A stretch of DNA of 64,000 nt from Rhodamnia argentea (GCF_020921035.1 NC_063158.1:5500001-5564000); one strand, 5' to 3'; shown: positions 49,271-62,647, counted from the stretch's first letter. Program-made: numbers and translations. The notes: generated by a model not told the origin, from the sequence alone.

Positions 49271-50985
49271 TAAATGCGTAACAGTTGGCGTAGTTTAGGA
49301 TTTATACAAAAAAAAAAAAATTGTGGTGGGCCTAAGGAGTCAAATTACATGGGCTTGGTCGGGGGCCTACCAAGCTTTAATACCAGTTGCAACCGTTGCT
49401 CTCTCATTCCCGAGTTCATGAGAAAACGGAGAGCACCTCTCGCCCGGCCCCTACACGACGATCCGAGCTGAAGAACCGCCAGACTTTTAAAAGCAATGAA
49501 TTCTGAAAGCGAAGTGTTGCATGCATGGACACACCCACACACCCAATTCACACACAAGCATAAATACTTTCTTATGATGATACCGTCGGAACGGGGTCCC
49601 CGTTTTCTTGATTGCGCCGAGGGCGAAGCGTCACGTGCATCTCGGGTCCTCCCCCGTTTCCTTCCTCCTTGTTTAGGTGTGTGCTGTACCGCGTCATAAA
49701 TTTGAATCGGTGCTCGAGTTCTGTGTGTGCTGTGAATCGGCCTGGCCTGCGCTGGAAGATATGTTGCGACCGGTTTATGCCCTAGCCTTGTGATCCAATG
49801 TATGCTCACGGTCACACTAGCTAGCTCCGGGAACGGGTCTCGGTTCACAAGTTTGCAGTCCAAAGTGAGCTCAAGTCTCAGCTGCTGATGCGGTTAATCA
49901 AAAGGGTTCTCAGCCATATGATGGAAACTATGAAGCAGACTCCATATTGATAACGCGGTCTGAGCGATGTTTCGAGTCAGGTTTTAGGACACGGATTGAG
50001 TCCGCGACTCGGTCTCTGGTCTGTCGAAAGATAGTCCATCTGTGGTATTAAAAAGGATTCGGGTGGAATGACTTTTGGCTAACGTGGAAGTGACATGAGA
50101 ATGAAGACGCCCGTGAAATTTAACATACAGAAGTTTGGCCAGCAGCGATCGAGGGCCTAGCGGTCCTCCCGACCCTTTGAGCCTTCCTTCGACTGTTTGG
50201 CCGGAAGACATCACTCAACGAAAGACCTAAACCTGAGAAGAATCGAGGGTTTTCTCACGTTCGGTCATCTCTCCATCCGATACCGGACCGGATGCCTCGA
50301 AAAGAAAAGAAAAGAAAAAACCCGAGTTCCACCGGACTTTGATCGCGATCCTTGACTAAAAATCAAGCATCTTGCTTTCACGAGTGGGTTTTGTGGAGGC
50401 GTGTGTTCAAAGGCAGGTGGTAGTAGGAAGGAACTACGGGGTCGAAGATTGGTGAGGGACTTTAAAAGCCATTGAAGGAGACGAGTTAATGGTTCTCGCG
50501 GTGGACTTGAATCTCTTCATCACTGAGAGAGTCTTTTAATAACCTTTACTGCTCCCGCTCATCTGCTCTCTACTTCTCTCTTGGGTCGACCACCGTACGA
50601 ACTCGCCAGGTTATATGGGATTCAAAGACTTTCTTCTAAGCAATCGCAGCGAAGCACGGTGGTTGAGTTGTCGTGCTTCTTGGCATGGAAATCCGGCATT
50701 GATTGTCCTCCGTTTTGAAGGAAACTATCAACCTTCTTCTTCTCTCTTTCTTGACGATGAGGGAACCCCCCACATTGATTAAGCCCCGAGTCAAAGAAGA
50801 AATTGTGTGCGTTCGACGGAGTGTGTGGATATACTGTCAAGATTGTACCGTCTCTGAAAGTATTGTCAGCGTGACATTTCCTTGATGAAAACAAGGTGGC
50901 ATGCATTTTCTTACCTTATGAAGAAGGAAGCAATTTGCATGGGATTAAGGTGGCCATCCTGGTGCACCTTAGGTTCGAATATGAA
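49271..50985. other. Intergenic, no supported gene
   Basis: Several open frames occur, the longest of 172 codons at 49345-49863 on the minus strand, but none has recognisable domains or a sensible splice structure. Treated as non-coding. Confidence 0.4.
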
Positions 50986-50989
50986 TGAG

Positions 50990-52035
50990 TAATGCATTTG
51001 AATGAGTTCCTTACCGTTTGCTTCGCTTAAAATTTGACATTTTCTGGAAAAATGTTTTCTAAGAAGTCATCGTCTAGTGCTTAGCTAAAATATGAAAATG
51101 ATTTCAAAAGTATTTTTTGTTATTTAGAAAGGAAAACATGTTTTTATTTTCCTAAAGAGACTCGCACTATTTGAGCGCTAGTGATTTGAGCACGAGTAGC
51201 TTGGGAACCGGGAACACGCACCGGGGTCCCGGGCCCGACGTAAATGGACTTTGCACTCGAGGTTGGGTCTATCGAGGCGGGCTTAGGACCCCGAGTGTTT
51301 TATACTTGAGCTCGATAGATTCAAGCCCGGGCACCGAGGACTAGGATGTGGGCACCGGGGTCTCGGGCCCTACCTCGATGGACCCGTACTCGAGCACCAA
51401 GGACTTTCAATTTCATATTCGAAGTTGCGATCGGATCTATTCACTAAAAAAAAAAAAATCGATTCCATACATTGGACACCGAGGTCTCAAGCCCGGCTTC
51501 GATGGACTCGAGCCTAGGCATCGAGGACCCGGACATGGACGCCGGGGTCACAAGCCCGCCCTCGATGAACCTAGCCACGAGCATCGAGCTCGCTCTCTTT
51601 GGACTTGGACTTCGAGGTCCCGAGCACGGGCTTCGAGGAACCATGGTTAGCCTCTATAAACCTAAGCACGAGTGTCGAGGGTCCTTTACATGTTATATGT
51701 GGACTTGGGAGCGGGCACCGATGTCTCAAGCCCGAAATTTGGGAAACCGAACATGGACCTCGGCCCCGATTTCTCGACCGGGGGCTGCAACTAAGTACCT
51801 CGAAATAAGTATTGAGGTTCCTATGCTCAAGTGCAGAGTCTCATGTCCAAGTGCCAATATCTAATCATTTTTTGAAAAAGACTTCTAACTTTTTCGAAGA
51901 AAGTCATGTTTTTTACAATTTTAACATGGATTTTCCGTTGACTAAAAAAAAATCTTCCTTTGACTCATTTTCAAAGCAATCCAAACGCTGAAAAAAGGAG
52001 GAAAAATGTTTTCCCAAAAACAAAAATTTGCGAAA
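50990..52035. mobile_element. Inverted-repeat element enclosing degenerate tandem repeats
   Basis: The left flank (ACCGTTTGCTTCGCTTAAAA near 51013, then TGGAAAAATGTTTTC) is matched in inverted orientation by the right flank (AAAGCAATCCAAACGCT near 51972, then GGAAAAATGTTTTCCC near 52001). The interior (about 51170-51860) is a degenerate direct repeat of about 60-70 bases, with phrases such as GCACCGGGGTCTCGGGCCC, ACACCGAGGTCTCAAGCCCG and GACGCCGGGGTCACAAGCCC, each followed by CCTCGATGGAC-like sequence. No transposase. Limits approximate. Confidence 0.6.
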
Positions 52036-52680
52036 TAAATGAATCCTCTAAGTTGTGGGGTTTGCGTCAAAATAACTCTGAAGTTAGATGATTTCGTCTA
52101 CATCAACCCCCTATCTCACTGACAGCACAAATATTCGCTTGACGGTGTTACGTGCCATATGTTGTGCAATAGATGGCGGCAATTTTGTCTCGAAATGTCA
52201 TATTGGACCATATCTCCTGATATGACTAAACCCCAATCCCTAAAGTTCCCAAGGGGCCACCGCCACCCTGTTCGCCAGCTGCGGCGCTGCCCGTCCTCCC
52301 GTCTCATCTCTCTCCACTGTGCGCCCCCCCTGCCCTTTGTTGCTCATGCTGCACGTGTCTCTTTGTCTCCGTCGAGTGTTGATCGTGTTGGTCTCGACCT
52401 CTCTCGTTTGCATGTCTCGTCTTACGCTAGAAAGTATTTCCAAAAGAAAAAAATTGTCCTATTTCTAGGGCTTTTCGAAAAATTTCCGTATTTGCATACG
52501 ACATTTATCTCAGCAATCCGCTTCATACCAAGTGACATTTATCTTCGCACATCGTCTTTGAACCAAGGGTATGTCGTTTCAAAGATACTGTGCAAAGCAT
52601 AGGTTGACGATGCAGAAACCGAAATTTTGATGATTTATCCCAAGCGTGGGATGCTCTATACGACCCTACCCGACGGTAGC
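52036..52680. other. Intergenic, no supported gene
   Basis: Open frames near 52159-52602 lack any recognised domain. Nothing else seen. Confidence 0.4.
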
Positions 52681-53776
52681 TAGACTTGTCAAATGGGTGG
52701 GTCGGGTCGGGTTTGGATTGAGTCATAAATGGTCCGATCCGAATTGATCTATTAGCCCATTTATGACCCATTTTATGCATAGTGTAAATTTATTGACCAA
52801 TACCCGACCTAACCCATATCACTAAAGCACTTCTAAATTTAATTCAATCTAGGAAAACTTATTTCTTAACACTTCTAAAAAAATTATATTACTAAATGAT
52901 TATGGACAATTTTTATATTTCTTATGTTTTTATATTTTTTATAATTTGAAAAAAATATGATTTTTTTTAATTTCTTTTAAAATTTTGATTTTTTTATTTT
53001 CTTCTAAGACCCGCGGAGGTCAGGTGGCGATCTTGATTGGTCTTTTTTTTTAAGACCAAAACAAACCGGTGAGCATCACCGTCCGACCCTCACCGACCAC
53101 AAGCTAGAAAATTTTGTTTATGCTGATTCCCATATTACGGTATACCAATGAAGGTCTCTCTCGACATTTCTCCGATTTAGTACTTTCTTGTCTCACTAAT
53201 ATCCCATCAAACTTGCAACAACAAACATGCACGAGATCGGCGACAGAGAACTTTCGTAAAGGTAATTACTAACCCAAAAACCTAATCATGGAGTGCGAAT
53301 CGCTAAAAAAGGAGGAAGAAAACAAGTCAAATCGGGAAATTTGAAGTAAAATTAGCAGCTACTTTGGAGAGGCGCCGGAGACCCAGCATCACCAGAGTTC
53401 GAGAGGCTCGAGTTGCTGGCGAGGGTCACGGCTCTCGTCGACGACGCCGATCGTGGGCGACGGTCATCCAGCGCCCTCACCGGCTTCATAGGAAACAAAT
53501 TAACAAATAGAATTTAAAATAAAAAATAAAGGTAAAAGAAAAAAAAAGGGAAAGAAAAAACCAATAAAAAGAAATGTGAAAGAAATGGCGAATGCCTCTT
53601 AAGTGGGTTGTAAATGGGTTTACAATAAACCCATTTATAACGAATCCATTTACAACCCACTTATTTTGGTCTTTTTATTTTGAAGACCCATTATGTTGTC
53701 TTAATAAGTTTGTTATGATCCATTTAAATGCTTGTGAGTTATTAAATGGATTTTAGACCCATTTTGACAGGTTTCT
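52681..53776. mobile_element. Non-autonomous hAT-like element with GGGT/ACCC subterminal repeats
   Basis: The left end (TAGACTTGTCAAATGGGTGG) is the near inverse of the right end (ACCCATTTTGACAGGTTTCTA). Both subterminal regions are rich in CCCATTTA / AAATGGG motifs in alternating orientation (52735-52775; 53600-53665). The middle includes a short GC-rich piece at about 53360-53490. No transposase; no clear target-site duplication found. Confidence 0.6.
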
Positions 53777-56450
53777 AATAGACATCCAAAAAGAACGTGG
53801 AGTTTACCTTCTCCGTCGTTACCCCATAAGTTGAGAGTAAATATTTTTTTTTCTCTTCATCCTTAAAATTACCCATAAATTTTACTTTTCATAATTCAGA
53901 TGAAGCAGTTTAATGACTCATATCTATAACAATACTCTTCGTACCAGGTGCAATTTCCCCTCCCCACAAAATCGAGTACAGTATAAAAACATGAGTATTA
54001 TGCTCAACATCAAATCGTATAATAATGGCGAGGTACAAAACATTATGGGCTTCTAGTGAATATTTGCCGATTATTAATAATTGCGAGTCGCACTAAAGTA
54101 GGCTCCGGCTTAGTTATTATATCGGGATTTGTGAAATTTATTGCGAAATCATCAGTGAAAACGTTTAAGATGGCACAGTAATTTCAGACCATTGGTAATA
54201 AATTCTGCTTTTGGAGGTTTTATGATAAAGCTTATATAATCACTTCAAAGCACATCAAGGACGATGCCATTCATGTCGTCGGCACGATTGGCCCCAATTA
54301 CGACTCGGATCGGAGATGTTGGGACATGTCGATGATAACAACATTTCTCATTACTCAGACTTTAAAACCGAACCAACTTTCTAATGGCTTAGCAAATTTT
54401 AATCATTGCGTTTGTATTAGAGTCGAAATACAAAAAGAAAAAGAAATACTATGAATTTCCATATTTCGGTCGATGATTGTTCTATGCATGCCCTATTCGA
54501 AATGAAATTGAACGGTGTTTACTTGCAAGACAACATAACATTGGATTTTAATCTTTTTGGGGCTACATGTATAGTGTGGATACATCTTGACTCACTTCGG
54601 CTTTCCCTTATTTGAAATTTGGATCCCCTAAATAACCCCCAAATCGGGGTTTTATTGGAGTTTTCTTTTCATCATATGGCAATAGACACTATCAACACAC
54701 ATAAGCATCGACGGGTTCTAAACACGTGTCATCTATGTTTCGGTCGCAAAATAACCGATCATACGAGATATGAGTTTGATGAGACCGGCGAAAGTAATCT
54801 CACTAATAATGAAGATCGATATAGAAATTGTTTTCTCTATCAATAAAGTTTACGACATAATCTTCCTAACGGACTTTCACTCTAGTCCCATATACGTCCT
54901 GCCCAAAAAACTCTGTACTTATTTTTTTCAAAATTGTCAACCTCGGGAGGTTGTTATTGTTTCATACGAAAGCCGTAGTACCGATGGATGCAGACTTTGT
55001 TGGAGTTGGCGAATATTTCGGGGATCCTTATTTCTCATACCGGGTATGCCCACGTGAGCTTAGGGGAACCGAAGTGTTACCCAATGACATGTGACCCCTA
55101 CGCACGGGATGCGGGGGTTAGGGGGTGGCTCCCCCGACACAGGTGTCTCGCCGCTCGATCGGCAGGTGGGGGTTCGGTGGCGGCGCCTCCCGACGGGGGT
55201 TCCGCTACCCGTTTTTGAGACATATATATTTGGCTCGGTTTTATCATTGTAATAGTCGAATTGGCTACAAACCGATAAATATAATGAAATCTCTTTGCGG
55301 GACGTAGCCCTAATTTTGGGGTGAATCCGAGTAATCTCGTGCGTCATTCCAATTTTTCTTGATTTTCTGTATGATCGCCTAATTCGGTTTCGATAAATCC
55401 CTTCGGACGCATGTACACATAATAAACATCTAATTAACCTTAATGGTGGTAATTTTTAAGATATTAGTGGTGATTTTTTGGAGGTAGGGGCAGATTTAGG
55501 ACTATAATAAGAGTTTGGTCTTTTTTTTTTTTTTTGCACAAAAAAGAGCTCGAGCTAGAATTGAAATTAGACTTAAACTTTAAACCTTAGCAGAAGGGTG
55601 TTACCATAATCTTATCTTGTTCCATTACATTAGAAAGTAAAACATGTATGTCATTGTTCGTTACATCTTATATTCCGTTTGTAGCGACTTTAACCTTTTA
55701 CTTTTTTCCAACTCTATGGCTCTTGCAATTTGATTTTCTAATCTAAATTATTGTAAAACCTTTTAAAACTCGTCATACCCGGAGACGTCGATTTACCTAC
55801 TTTTATTCCCGATTCCTAATTATCGACATTATTTAAAAAATTTCAACTCGAGTCACTTCCGACTTTTCAAGAATTCAGTAAAGAGTACCGGTAGTTACGA
55901 CAATCTGTTTTACGGTTTGATTTTCATATATATTATGGTACTGAATGATGCTGTCGTGACGGCGTTTTAGCAGCGAGACGCGCGTGAATAACATATATAT
56001 ATATATATATATTTCATTCATGTGTGGGATATTACTCAGCAAGTAGAACCCACTAGAGGGAAGGTACACTTGTGCCAAACTCCAACCCCTTTAAACTCTT
56101 TTGGGCACAAGAGCTGCAAAAACCCTAGCTCAAGCTTTTGAGCGCTGGATGAATAGTTTCTCACTTACTCCTGTTCCCTTCCCCCCCTCAAAAAAGAGAG
56201 GATAAAAAGGGCAGAGGAGCGAAAGCGGACAACATATGCTTTTTGACTAATTTGTTCCCAACATAACCTTTTACACTGTGAACTTCTCATCCTCGTTGTA
56301 CTGGCGGTGGTGGGACATCAAAAAGCTCTTTTTTTTTTTTCAAATAATGGTTTGCCAATAGTAATAATAATGGGAAAATGGGAAAAATGGAAGAAGGTGA
56401 AAGATTTTTTTGAAGTGGCTGTGTCACAGACTTTCTGAGGCAGGGAGAGT
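53777..56450. other. Intergenic, no supported gene
   Basis: AT-rich sequence with only short frames. A GC-rich patch at 55120-55210 gives overlapping frames on both strands and looks like composition bias. The last part is presumably distal promoter of the HD-ZIP gene. Confidence 0.4.
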
Positions 56451-56761
56451 CAACTAGTCCTACCCTCCCTGTTTTTTTTTTTTTTGGAGCTTTGTGTTTG
56501 TATGGCTTCGAAGACTCCACATATCCCCACCCCTCCCCATCCGCCTCGTTTTATCTTCTTCAACCTTCTTCTCTGTGCCTTGGCCCCTTTCGTTTTCCTC
56601 CATCTTTTTCTTTTTTTCCTGTTTTCCTTTTCGTTCCCATGTCCCTTTGAAAACTCGTCTCTCTCTCTCTCTATCTTTATCTCTATCTCTGCCTGCGCTA
56701 GAGTCAAGCATGCAGCGGACGAGATACCACGCAGAGGAAAAATAAAACTTTCTTTTAGGGT

Positions 56762-56806
<45 letters not shown>

Positions 56807-57396
56807 TTTATTTTCTGCAGCTACCCACTGCTGCCTCCTCGCAGCGCCTTCTCTCTTGCCGTTTTGCAGACCTAGACACCCTCGTAGATTGTTATAGAGA
56901 GAGGGGGGGAAGAGCAAGCGTAGCTGTGAGTTAGAAAGAGGAAAAGGGAGGATAGAAGTTTTGCCTCCTCTTTCTTTCTCTCAGCATCCTCCTCATAGAT
57001 AGAGAGGAAGTTGGAGACATTTGGGCCTGCGAAAATTTCCCCCTTTTGTCTCCTCGTCCTCTCTATTAAAAACCCCGCCCCACCCGCTTCTTCTTTTTTC
57101 AGCTCTCATTTTTCCCACCTTTGTGATTCGTATACAAGTAGGACGAGCTTGCCTTCTCTTGAATGTGTCGTGTCTGTGCTGGTTCATGTGTGTTTGTTTG
57201 TCCGCACGAACCTCTTTGAAATCTTGGACGTGGAGCAAACCAGCGACGGCTGTTGAGGGCGTTTTGGTTGGGATTGAGTTCGCCGGAGAGGAGAAGCGTA
57301 AGGCTCGGTGAGTTTTGAAAGATCAGAAAGACATCCGATACAGGCTACAGGGGAAGGAAGGGAGAAATATAGAGCGCAAAAATTGGGACCTTTTTG
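56451..57396 (+). promoter_or_regulatory. Promoter and long 5' leader of the HD-ZIP IV gene
   Basis: Strongly pyrimidine-rich from about 56550, with a (CT)n run of some 40 bases at 56765-56804. An upstream ATG at 57186 opens a 41-codon frame ending at 57311, 85 bases before the main ATG. Whether this lies in the transcript, or whether a leader intron removes it, cannot be told from sequence alone. Confidence 0.5.
56765..56804. repeat. (CT)20 microsatellite in HD-ZIP leader region
   Basis: Uninterrupted CT run upstream of the HD-ZIP IV start codon, in the likely promoter or 5'UTR. Confidence 0.9.
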
Positions 57397-60300
57397 ATGA
57401 GTTTCGGGGGATTCCTCGACACCGGCTCGGGCGGCGGCGGAGGCGGGGCGACGAGGGTCGTTGCCGCTGATATTCCGTACGCGGGGAAGAACGACATGGC
57501 GCCGTCGGGCGCAATCGCGCAGCCACGCCTCTTGAGCCCTTCTCTGTCCAAGTCCATGTTCAACAACTCTCCTGGACTGTCTCTCGCTCTCGTACGACAC
57601 CACAACCTCGCCATCGTCCCTCTTCTTTGTCTTCTATATTCTGTTTCTGTGATTTAATTCGGTTTGATGATTTTGGGAGCAGCAAACTGGGATAGAGAAC
57701 CAGCAAATGGGGGAGAGCTACGAGCAAATGAGCGTGAGCAATCACCACCTCCGGAGGAGCAGAGAGGAGGAGCACGAGAGCAGATCCGGCAGCGATAACC
57801 TCGACGGCGGCGGAGCCTCCGGCGACGACCAGGACGCCTCCGCCGACAACCCTCCGAGGAAGAAGCGTTACCACCGACACACTCCCCAGCAAATCCAAGA
57901 ACTTGAAGCGTACGAATACCATCCATCTCTTCGCTTATCTTCACGTACCCAAATGGAAAAACAAAGAGGAAAACAACTTTCGGTGGAAGATTTTTCTTTC
58001 GCTGTACTGTGGTTATGATTTCGCTCAATCTTAGTGGCATTTTGCGTAATTAGCGTGGGTTTCTTTTGTTTTTGTTATTTTTTCTTTTGGTGGGTTGCTG
58101 GCTTTAGGTTGTTCAAGGAGTGCCCACATCCTGATGAAAAGCAAAGGTTGGAGCTGAGCAAGAGGCTTTGCTTGGAGACCAGGCAAGTCAAGTTCTGGTT
58201 CCAGAATCGGCGCACCCAGATGAAGGTAGCAATGGTCGAACCTGTAAAAACTTCATCTTTCCCAAGAAACTGGAAAAAGTTTTGATCTTTTCTTTTTGGG
58301 GGGTACTTTCTTGGTTGCACCAACCAGACACAATTGGAGCGACATGAGAATTCGCTGCTCCGGCAAGAGAACGACAAGCTCCGTGCTGAGAACTTGTCCC
58401 TCCGAGACGCCATGAGGGACCCGATTTGCACCAACTGCGGCGGCCCGGCCGTCATCGGCGAGATCTCCCTCGAGGAGCAGCACCTCCGGATCGAGAACGC
58501 CCGCCTCAAGGACGAGCTGGACCGCGTGTGCGCGCTCGCGGGGAAGTTCCTCGGCCGCCCCGTCTCGTCGCTCGCCGCATCCATGGCTCCGCTGATGCCC
58601 AACTCGAGCCTCGAGCTAGGGGTCGGGACTAACAACGGGTTCATCGGTAGCTTGGGCACGGTGGCCATGACGACACTGCCCCTGGGGCCTGATTTCGGGG
58701 GTGGGATCTCGGGCAACCCGGTGATGGTGGTGGCGAACCCACCGAGGCCCCCGGGCGCCGGGGGCATGGTGTCGATCGAGAGGTCGATGTTGCTGGAGCT
58801 CGCCTTGGCCGCCATGGATGAGCTGGTCAAGATGGCTCAGACCGACGAGCCGCTTTGGATCAGGAGCTTGGAAGGTGGGAGGGAAATACTGAACCACGAC
58901 GAGTACATGAGGACCTTCACGCCGTGCATCGGCATGAAGCCCAGCGGATTTGTGACCGAGGCCTCTAGAGAGACTGGGATGGTGATCATCAATAGCTTGG
59001 CACTTGTGGAGACGCTCATGGACTCTGTGAGTTTTGAATTTCTCTTTTCACCTATCTACCTTCTCATGAATTGTTGTCATATCCATTACACCAACAATTG
59101 AAAAACATTAGAGCGACTGATAATTTTCCGAACCGTTAGATGATCATTTGTTCGGTTCAATAAAAGTTTACGGCCTTTTCCGCAGAACCGGTGGGCTGAG
59201 TTGTTTCCATGTACGATAGCTAGAACATCGACCACGGACGTGATCTGTAGTGGAATGGGAGGAACCAGAAATGGTGCACTTCAGCTGGTGAGAGTTATAC
59301 ATATGGTTTTAATTGCTACCCTCATTTGTTGTTCAGCGGCTAATCTGTGTTGCACCGAAACTTTTATTCCGTTTGGTTTTCGTTCTGTGGGTTTTAGATG
59401 CACGCCGAGCTACAATTGCTGTCGCCGCTGGTTCCGGTCCGGGAGGTGACCTTCCTCCGGTTCTGCAAGCAGCACGCGGAGGGTGTGTGGGCGGTGGTCG
59501 ACGTGTCGGTGGATGCCATCCGAGAAGCTGCTCCCGGAGGCGGGGGCGGAGGCGCGCCCTCGTTCCCGAGCTGCAGGAGGCTTCCTTCCGGCTGCGTGGT
59601 TCAAGACATGCCCAATGGGTACTCCAAGGTAAGAAATCAAAACCAACCCTTTAATTTCCGGCACTAATCGCCCTTTTTCTGGAGGTCCCCTTCACGTGCC
59701 CCAGCCGGAGTTCTTGGGTCAGCTCGGTCTGTTGCTCTCCCATTTAATGCCTGGGCTGGGGTGGCGGTGGGGTTCCTTCCTTTCTTTTCCAGTTGGGTCT
59801 CTCTTTAAATGTCGTTTGTTGAAGCCAAAATACTAGGGCATAAGTCCGGCAAACTTGTATTGGTTGAGGACCATTAAATCCTTGCCGAGAGAACGCCCCA
59901 AGGTCTCTATCGTCGTCACCATTGGCGGTCTTCTTCTTCTTCTTCTTCTCTAGGCTTCCTTCTCATGCATCCGTCCAAAGAATCTGAACCTTCCTAGAGA
60001 CTCGATGCTTCTATTTTGACCACCGGACCGGATGCTTCTTTCAAATTTTAAATTTTCTTCTTGGATGAGACCACCCCAGATTTCAGACAACTGGGGTTTC
60101 TTGCTCTTGAATATCAAGAACCCATTTTTTTTTTTTTTAATTTGAACCGTGCATCAAGAAATCGAGATTGCCTCCCAACCATAATCACCATTATTGTATG
60201 AATTGGAAGCCTCTACCTTTGCCCCCATCTCTGAACACATTAATTTCTTACATATCCCCTTTGGAAAGTAAATGCCTTGTAATCTGCGAGGTCTTCTTTG

Positions 60301-62647
60301 GGTGTATAAAGAATGCATTTTGATGTTTCTATTCCCATCTTTGATGCTGTCTCGAATATCCCCCATCCCCCCCCCTCTTATTCTATGTAACAAGTCCTAA
60401 GAAACCATGTGTGACCTGATTTATACAAAAAGAAAAGTACTCATGGGAGTCAAAACTCCGAGGACTCGGTTCTTTGTTGTTGCATGAGCATCTTTAGGCT
60501 CGGAGTTTGGACCTTTTAGGGCAACCGGAGTTTCGTATCTCGATGTCGCGCTCGCTCTCTGTTCCTCAAAATCTTGCGCGGACTCGATCTGTGTTCCGCC
60601 ATTATTTTATACCCTCCCCACTCCTTGAGTTAGCCCCGAGAAGGGGGAGAAGAAGAAGAAGAAGAAGCTTCTTCCTGAATACTTTATTTCTGTCATTGAG
60701 CCCACCCTCGAGCCGTTCCCGAGATCCGCCTCGTATCTTTATGCGTGTAAACTTGGTGTTTTGTGGAGGTTAGAAACCAACGAAAGTGTTGAAAATTGCA
60801 CTAAAATTCACGGACTTGAACCGCCTCGTGTTTGGACAAAACCTAATTTCTTGCGCAAATCCTGTGTGACATGGCTCGCGAAATTTATCGCTGTTGTGTT
60901 TCGTGAGTGGGTGCATCTTTCTTGCGACAAACTACGTCGAATGTGTTAGTTTTTATTTTTTCTAATTCCGGGTCGACGATTCTCGTGTTTAACTGGGTCG
61001 CAGTTCCGTCATTTTCGTTTAGCGTAAAGATTAGAATGTAGTAACCGATTTCGGAGATGAAACGTTGCAGGTGACGTGGGTGGAGCATGCGGAGTACGAC
61101 GAGAACCAGATACACCAGCTGTACAGGCCATTGATCGGCTCGGGAATGGGCTTCGGCGCTCGACGGTGGGTCGCCACCCTCCAGCGGCAGTGCCAGTGCC
61201 TCGCCATTCTCATGTCCTCCACCGTCCCTTCACGTGATCACACCGGTATATACTCCAAACGTATCTATACATCTTTAGTACTGTCTGCTATCGTCGGTTG
61301 AGATGAAGGAACAAAAAGAATCCTGTGGTGACTAATTTTCGATTAGGGTAAATTTGTCCCCTCTTCACATAATTCACCGATTTCCCTCTTTATGTTTGGA
61401 CGCAGCGATAACGGCGAGCGGGAGGCGGAGCATGCTGAAGCTGGCGCAGCGGATGACGGCCAACTTCTGCGCGGGGGTGTGCGCGTCCACGGTGCACAAG
61501 TGGAACAAGCTGAGCGGGGGGAACGTGGACGAGGACGTGCGGGTGATGACACGGAAGAGCGTGGACGACCCTGGGGAGCCGCCGGGCATCGTGCTGAGCG
61601 CGGCCACGTCGGTGTGGCTCCCCGTCTCGCCGCAGCGGCTCTTCGACTTCCTCCGCGACGAGCAGCTCCGGAGCGAGTGGGACATCCTCTCCAACGGCGG
61701 CCCCATGCAGGAGATGGCCCACATCGCCAAGGGCCAGGACCACGGCAACTGCGTCTCTCTCCTACGTGCCAGCGTAAGACTCTGCCCACCCTCCCTCCCT
61801 CTCTAATCTCTTGTAAGAAAATGACGCATGAGACCCTGTGCGCCACGTCAGCTCGTGTTGGGGCTCTTTTGTCCTGTCGTGCAAGGGAAGATCGAAAAGG
61901 TGAAAGAGGACGACGCTTCTTTCTTCGGGAAGCTAAAAAGAAAAAAAGAAATAAAGGGACAGTTCATGTTTTCCTTTTCCCTTAGAATTGAAAAGTCAAA
62001 GTGAAAAGGGCTGGTTGTCACCTTTTTTACACACCTTCCTTTTTTCTGTGATTGGGATTGGAAAGGAAAAGAGGAAGAAAAAAATAGATTTTTGTCCCGC
62101 AGGGTTTGACTCTTTCATGGCTCCGTGCATGGATTCTGACACGTTAACGTGGGTTGCGCTGCTGCGTCCGATGGCATTTACCGGTGAATTTGGACGGGCC
62201 GAGGGTGTAAAATTGACTTTTTGTCGTGTTTTTTTCTTCCCGCTCTGCGTGCAGGCCATGAACGCGAATCAGAGCAGCATGTTGATACTGCAGGAGACGT
62301 GCATAGACGCGGCCGGGTCGCTTGTGGTATACGCGCCCGTGGACATCCCTGCCATGCACGTCGTCATGAACGGCGGGGACTCTGCTTACGTCGCCCTCCT
62401 CCCATCCGGGTTCGCCATCGTCCCCGATGGGCCGGGCTCCCACGGCGGTGGGGCGGGGAACCTGGACGTGCCTGTGAGCAACGGGGGGCCGCAGAGGGTG
62501 GGCGGGTCGCTCCTGACGGTGGCATTCCAGATCCTGGTGAACAGCCTGCCCACGGCAAAGCTCACGGTGGAGTCAGTCGAGACGGTCAACAATCTGATAT
62601 CGTGCACGATCCAGAAGATCAAGGCTGCGCTCCAGTGCGAAAGCTGA
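57397..62647 (+). CDS. ANL2: Class IV HD-ZIP transcription factor, ANTHOCYANINLESS2-like
   Basis: Nine exons: 57397-57591, 57683-57909, 58108-58225, 58328-59026, 59186-59287, 59398-59628, 61071-61245, 61406-61773 and 62255-62647, giving 835 residues (as I recall, Arabidopsis ANL2 has 802). N-terminus [10 protein letters not shown] with glycine runs; acidic region [15 protein letters not shown]; homeodomain at about 123-180 ([16 protein letters not shown], then [13 protein letters not shown]); leucine-zipper-like coiled coil 181-260 with the class [10 protein letters not shown] motif; START domain from about 330 ([20 protein letters not shown]) to about 560; conserved C-terminal region ending [16 protein letters not shown]. 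These factors act as nuclear dimers, bind L1-box type sites and control epidermal and subepidermal traits such as anthocyanin accumulation and root cell organisation. Intron 6 is long (1442 bp). ANL2 and HDG1 are close paralogues; ANL2 fits the neighbours better. Confidence 0.95.

Noticed and set aside
49345-49863. 172-codon minus-strand frame
   Set aside because: Biased, basic composition without domains; other frames overlap. Not supported as a gene.
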